Assembly (NCBI GenBank): GCA_002724505.1
Contig: PBOV01000003.1
Span: 16,677 to 24,744 of the forward strand
Length of the DNA stretch: 8,068 nucleotides
Reading direction: 5' to 3'
Origin: Rhodospirillaceae bacterium
GTDB lineage: Bacteria > Pseudomonadota > Alphaproteobacteria > MPNO01 > UBA2964
Below the pieces are notes generated by a model, which saw only the letters and a list, made by a program, of their open reading frames with translations, was not told the origin of the DNA and searched no databases. Positions 6,669-8,068 of this stretch are shown piece after piece. The translations under genes and the position numbers were made by a program. Within the stretch, counting starts at the first letter, position 1, and each line of letters starts with the position of its first letter.

Positions 6669-7208
6669 ATGTCTGATAAAACTGACGGAATGTTAAACCC
6701 GCATCAGAAATCCAAAAAATTCTGGTGCGGGTTTGATGCATTTACTGACACCATCACAGCCGCTCTGTTTACACTCGGTGCAATAGCGATGTTTTTGATG
6801 GTCGTTACCCGTTATGGGTTTTCTTGGTCAGATCCATCAGTAGAAATTCTTGTGAGATATTCTGTGATTTGGGGAACTTTTGTTGGCATCGCTGCAGCGG
6901 TCAGATTTAGCGTGAATATTCGTTTCACATTAGTTGAGCATCTCTTTCAAGAAAAAGGACGACGGATAATTCAATCTAGCGCCAACGTCCTTACACTTAT
7001 TTTAGCAGTTGGCTTGGCTCTCTCGGGCATAACATTGACAGAAGAAACTATGATGTTTGATGAGCGAATGCCTACATCACTTCGTTGGTTCATTTGGCCA
7101 TTCCATGCGGCAATCTTTTTTGGAGGATGTTTACTCGCGGTTCAGGTTATTAGAACAACCGTAGACCTGTGGCGCCCAATCCATAATTCTTCAACTGAAA
7201 CGCGCTAA
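6669..7208 (+). CDS. TRAP transporter small permease, DctQ family
   Basis: The small integral membrane subunit of the TRAP transporter, which pairs with the large permease. It has 179 residues with four hydrophobic segments at about 29-48, 59-78, 104-123 and 139-163, as expected for DctQ. The segment WSDPSVEILVRYSVIWGTF (53-71) corresponds to the typical DctQ stretch with Trp, an acidic residue, RY and VW around the second helix. Its place between the binding protein and the large permease confirms the call. The start is uncertain: the ATG used has only a weak AGG about 15 bases upstream, and an in-frame ATG at residue 8 is possible; neither choice affects the membrane part. The stop is 6 bases before the next start, so translation is probably coupled. 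Sequence in this family diverges fast, so the substrate cannot be predicted from it. Confidence 0.9.
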   Translation: MSDKTDGMLNPHQKSKKFWCGFDAFTDTITAALFTLGAIAMFLMVVTRYGFSWSDPSVEILVRYSVIWGTFVGIAAAVRFSVNIRFTLVEHLFQEKGRRIIQSSANVLTLILAVGLALSGITLTEETMMFDERMPTSLRWFIWPFHAAIFFGGCLLAVQVIRTTVDLWRPIHNSSTETR

Positions 7209-7214
7209 AAGGGT

Positions 7215-8068
7215 ATGGATGTAGGTTCCGCAACCCTTCTATTAACTGGGACCTTAGCAATACTCTCAATAATAGGGGTCCCAATTGGGCTTTGTTTAGC
7301 CGCCGCTGGAACCGCATATATTTATCTTACTATTTCCGTTATTCCAGTCGCCGCAGGAATAATGTTTAGTTCGTTAGATAAAACGCCTGTACTTGCAATT
7401 CCTTTTTTCATTATCGCTGCAGAAATTTTAAGCCGCGGTGGGGCGATTAAACGGTTAGTAGTAAGCATCGACAGCCTGATTGGGCACCTTCCAGGCGGAC
7501 TCGCTGTCGTGGCAGTGGTTTCAACAATTATTTTCTCCGCGATGTGCGGCTCTAGTATCGCTACCGCTGCAGCAATCGGTGTTGTTGTTCTTCCCGAACT
7601 CATTGAACGCGGCTATCCAAGACGTTTTAGTCTTGGATTAATCGCCATGTCTGGCGGTTTGGGGATACTCATACCTCCATCTATTCCTTTGATCATTTAC
7701 GGCCTAGTTTCAAATGAATCAATCGGCAAGCTATTTCAGGCCGGCATAATACCAGGATTACTTTTTGGGCTTCTACTTTGCGTCTACGTAATTTGGCGCA
7801 CTAGAAGCTGGCCCGAGACATTGCGAGACAGAACCTCAACTAGAGAACAAGCGAAGGCACTTTTCTCTGCTGCAGATATTTTACTGCTACCGATCATAAT
7901 TCTTGGGAGCATTTATGGTGGTATTTTAACGCCTACAGAGGCGAGCGCCGTAGCAGTGGTTTATGCGCTCCTAATAACAGCACCAGAATATAAGCGCCAA
8001 GGTTTCAACAAATTTTTGCAAGTCGTCGCTCGGGGTTGCGTGACATCCGCTGCAATATTACTCGTCTT
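7215..8068 (+). CDS. TRAP transporter large permease, DctM family (3' partial)
   Basis: The large membrane subunit of the TRAP transporter, which carries the ligand across the inner membrane with sodium. The reading frame runs from ATG at 7215 off the right edge without a stop: 284 codons are visible of about 425 usual. Family marks are an N-terminal helix ending GVPIG (21-25), LAIPFFIIAAEILSRGG (60-76), FSAMCGSSIATAAAIG (107-122), SGGLGILIPPSIPLIIYG (146-163) and YGGILTPTEASAVAVVYAL (234-252). The Ser- and Pro-rich loops are where DctM proteins bind sodium and substrate. GGG lies only one base before the ATG, closer than usual; a stop codon at 7206-7208 rules out any start further upstream, so translation is probably coupled to the small permease gene. 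The family call is secure. Confidence 0.93.
   Translation, partial: MDVGSATLLLTGTLAILSIIGVPIGLCLAAAGTAYIYLTISVIPVAAGIMFSSLDKTPVLAIPFFIIAAEILSRGGAIKRLVVSIDSLIGHLPGGLAVVAVVSTIIFSAMCGSSIATAAAIGVVVLPELIERGYPRRFSLGLIAMSGGLGILIPPSIPLIIYGLVSNESIGKLFQAGIIPGLLFGLLLCVYVIWRTRSWPETLRDRTSTREQAKALFSAADILLLPIIILGSIYGGILTPTEASAVAVVYALLITAPEYKRQGFNKFLQVVARGCVTSAAILLV

Noticed and set aside
7322..7603. Minus-strand open frame of 93 codons near the right end
   Set aside because: It is the complement of the DctM gene, whose + frame carries strong family motifs.
1..8068. CRISPR array, tRNA, insertion sequence or phage element
   Set aside because: No spaced direct repeats, cloverleaf-like sequence, transposase or terminal inverted repeats were seen; the only long similarity is between the two paralogous genes.

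Overview
This window appears to come from a Gram-negative heterotroph, most likely an alphaproteobacterium (possibly marine). The evidence is a tripartite TRAP uptake system (DctP, DctQ, DctM), a dense one-strand operon layout, moderate base composition, and PuuE-like and isochorismatase-like hydrolases beside TRAP genes. The taxonomic call is inference. All eight genes found are on the + strand. There is no tRNA, rRNA, CRISPR array, insertion sequence or phage gene.

Layout. Positions 1-1284 hold the C-terminal three quarters of a thiamine-diphosphate (ThDP) enzyme of the acetolactate synthase-like superfamily, cut by the left window edge. Two tandem paralogues of the ornithine cyclodeaminase/mu-crystallin family follow (1295-2407 and 2505-3614), about 70% identical by eye. 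A small two-helix membrane protein of unknown function comes next (3617-3910). An inverted repeat spans the end of that gene and a candidate promoter follows it. These precede a PuuE-like polysaccharide-deacetylase-fold hydrolase (3994-4887), which overlaps an isochorismatase-fold cysteine hydrolase (4877-5524). After a 133-base A+T-rich gap come the TRAP genes: substrate-binding protein (5658-6635), small permease (6669-7208) and large permease (7215 to beyond the right edge). The last has no stop codon inside the window.

How the genes may work together (inference). The TRAP system would import an organic acid or amino-acid-like compound. The PuuE-like enzyme and the cysteine hydrolase, encoded by overlapping genes, could cut C-N bonds in a cyclic amide, ureide or N-carbamoyl compound. 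The two NAD(P)-dependent imine-type enzymes and the ThDP enzyme could process the resulting amino or keto acid. The substrate cannot be read from the sequence. Both mu-crystallin-family proteins lack the Asp that is catalytic in true ornithine cyclodeaminase, so they should not be called ornithine cyclodeaminases. The cluster looks like an uncharacterised catabolic locus built from known families rather than a wholly new system.
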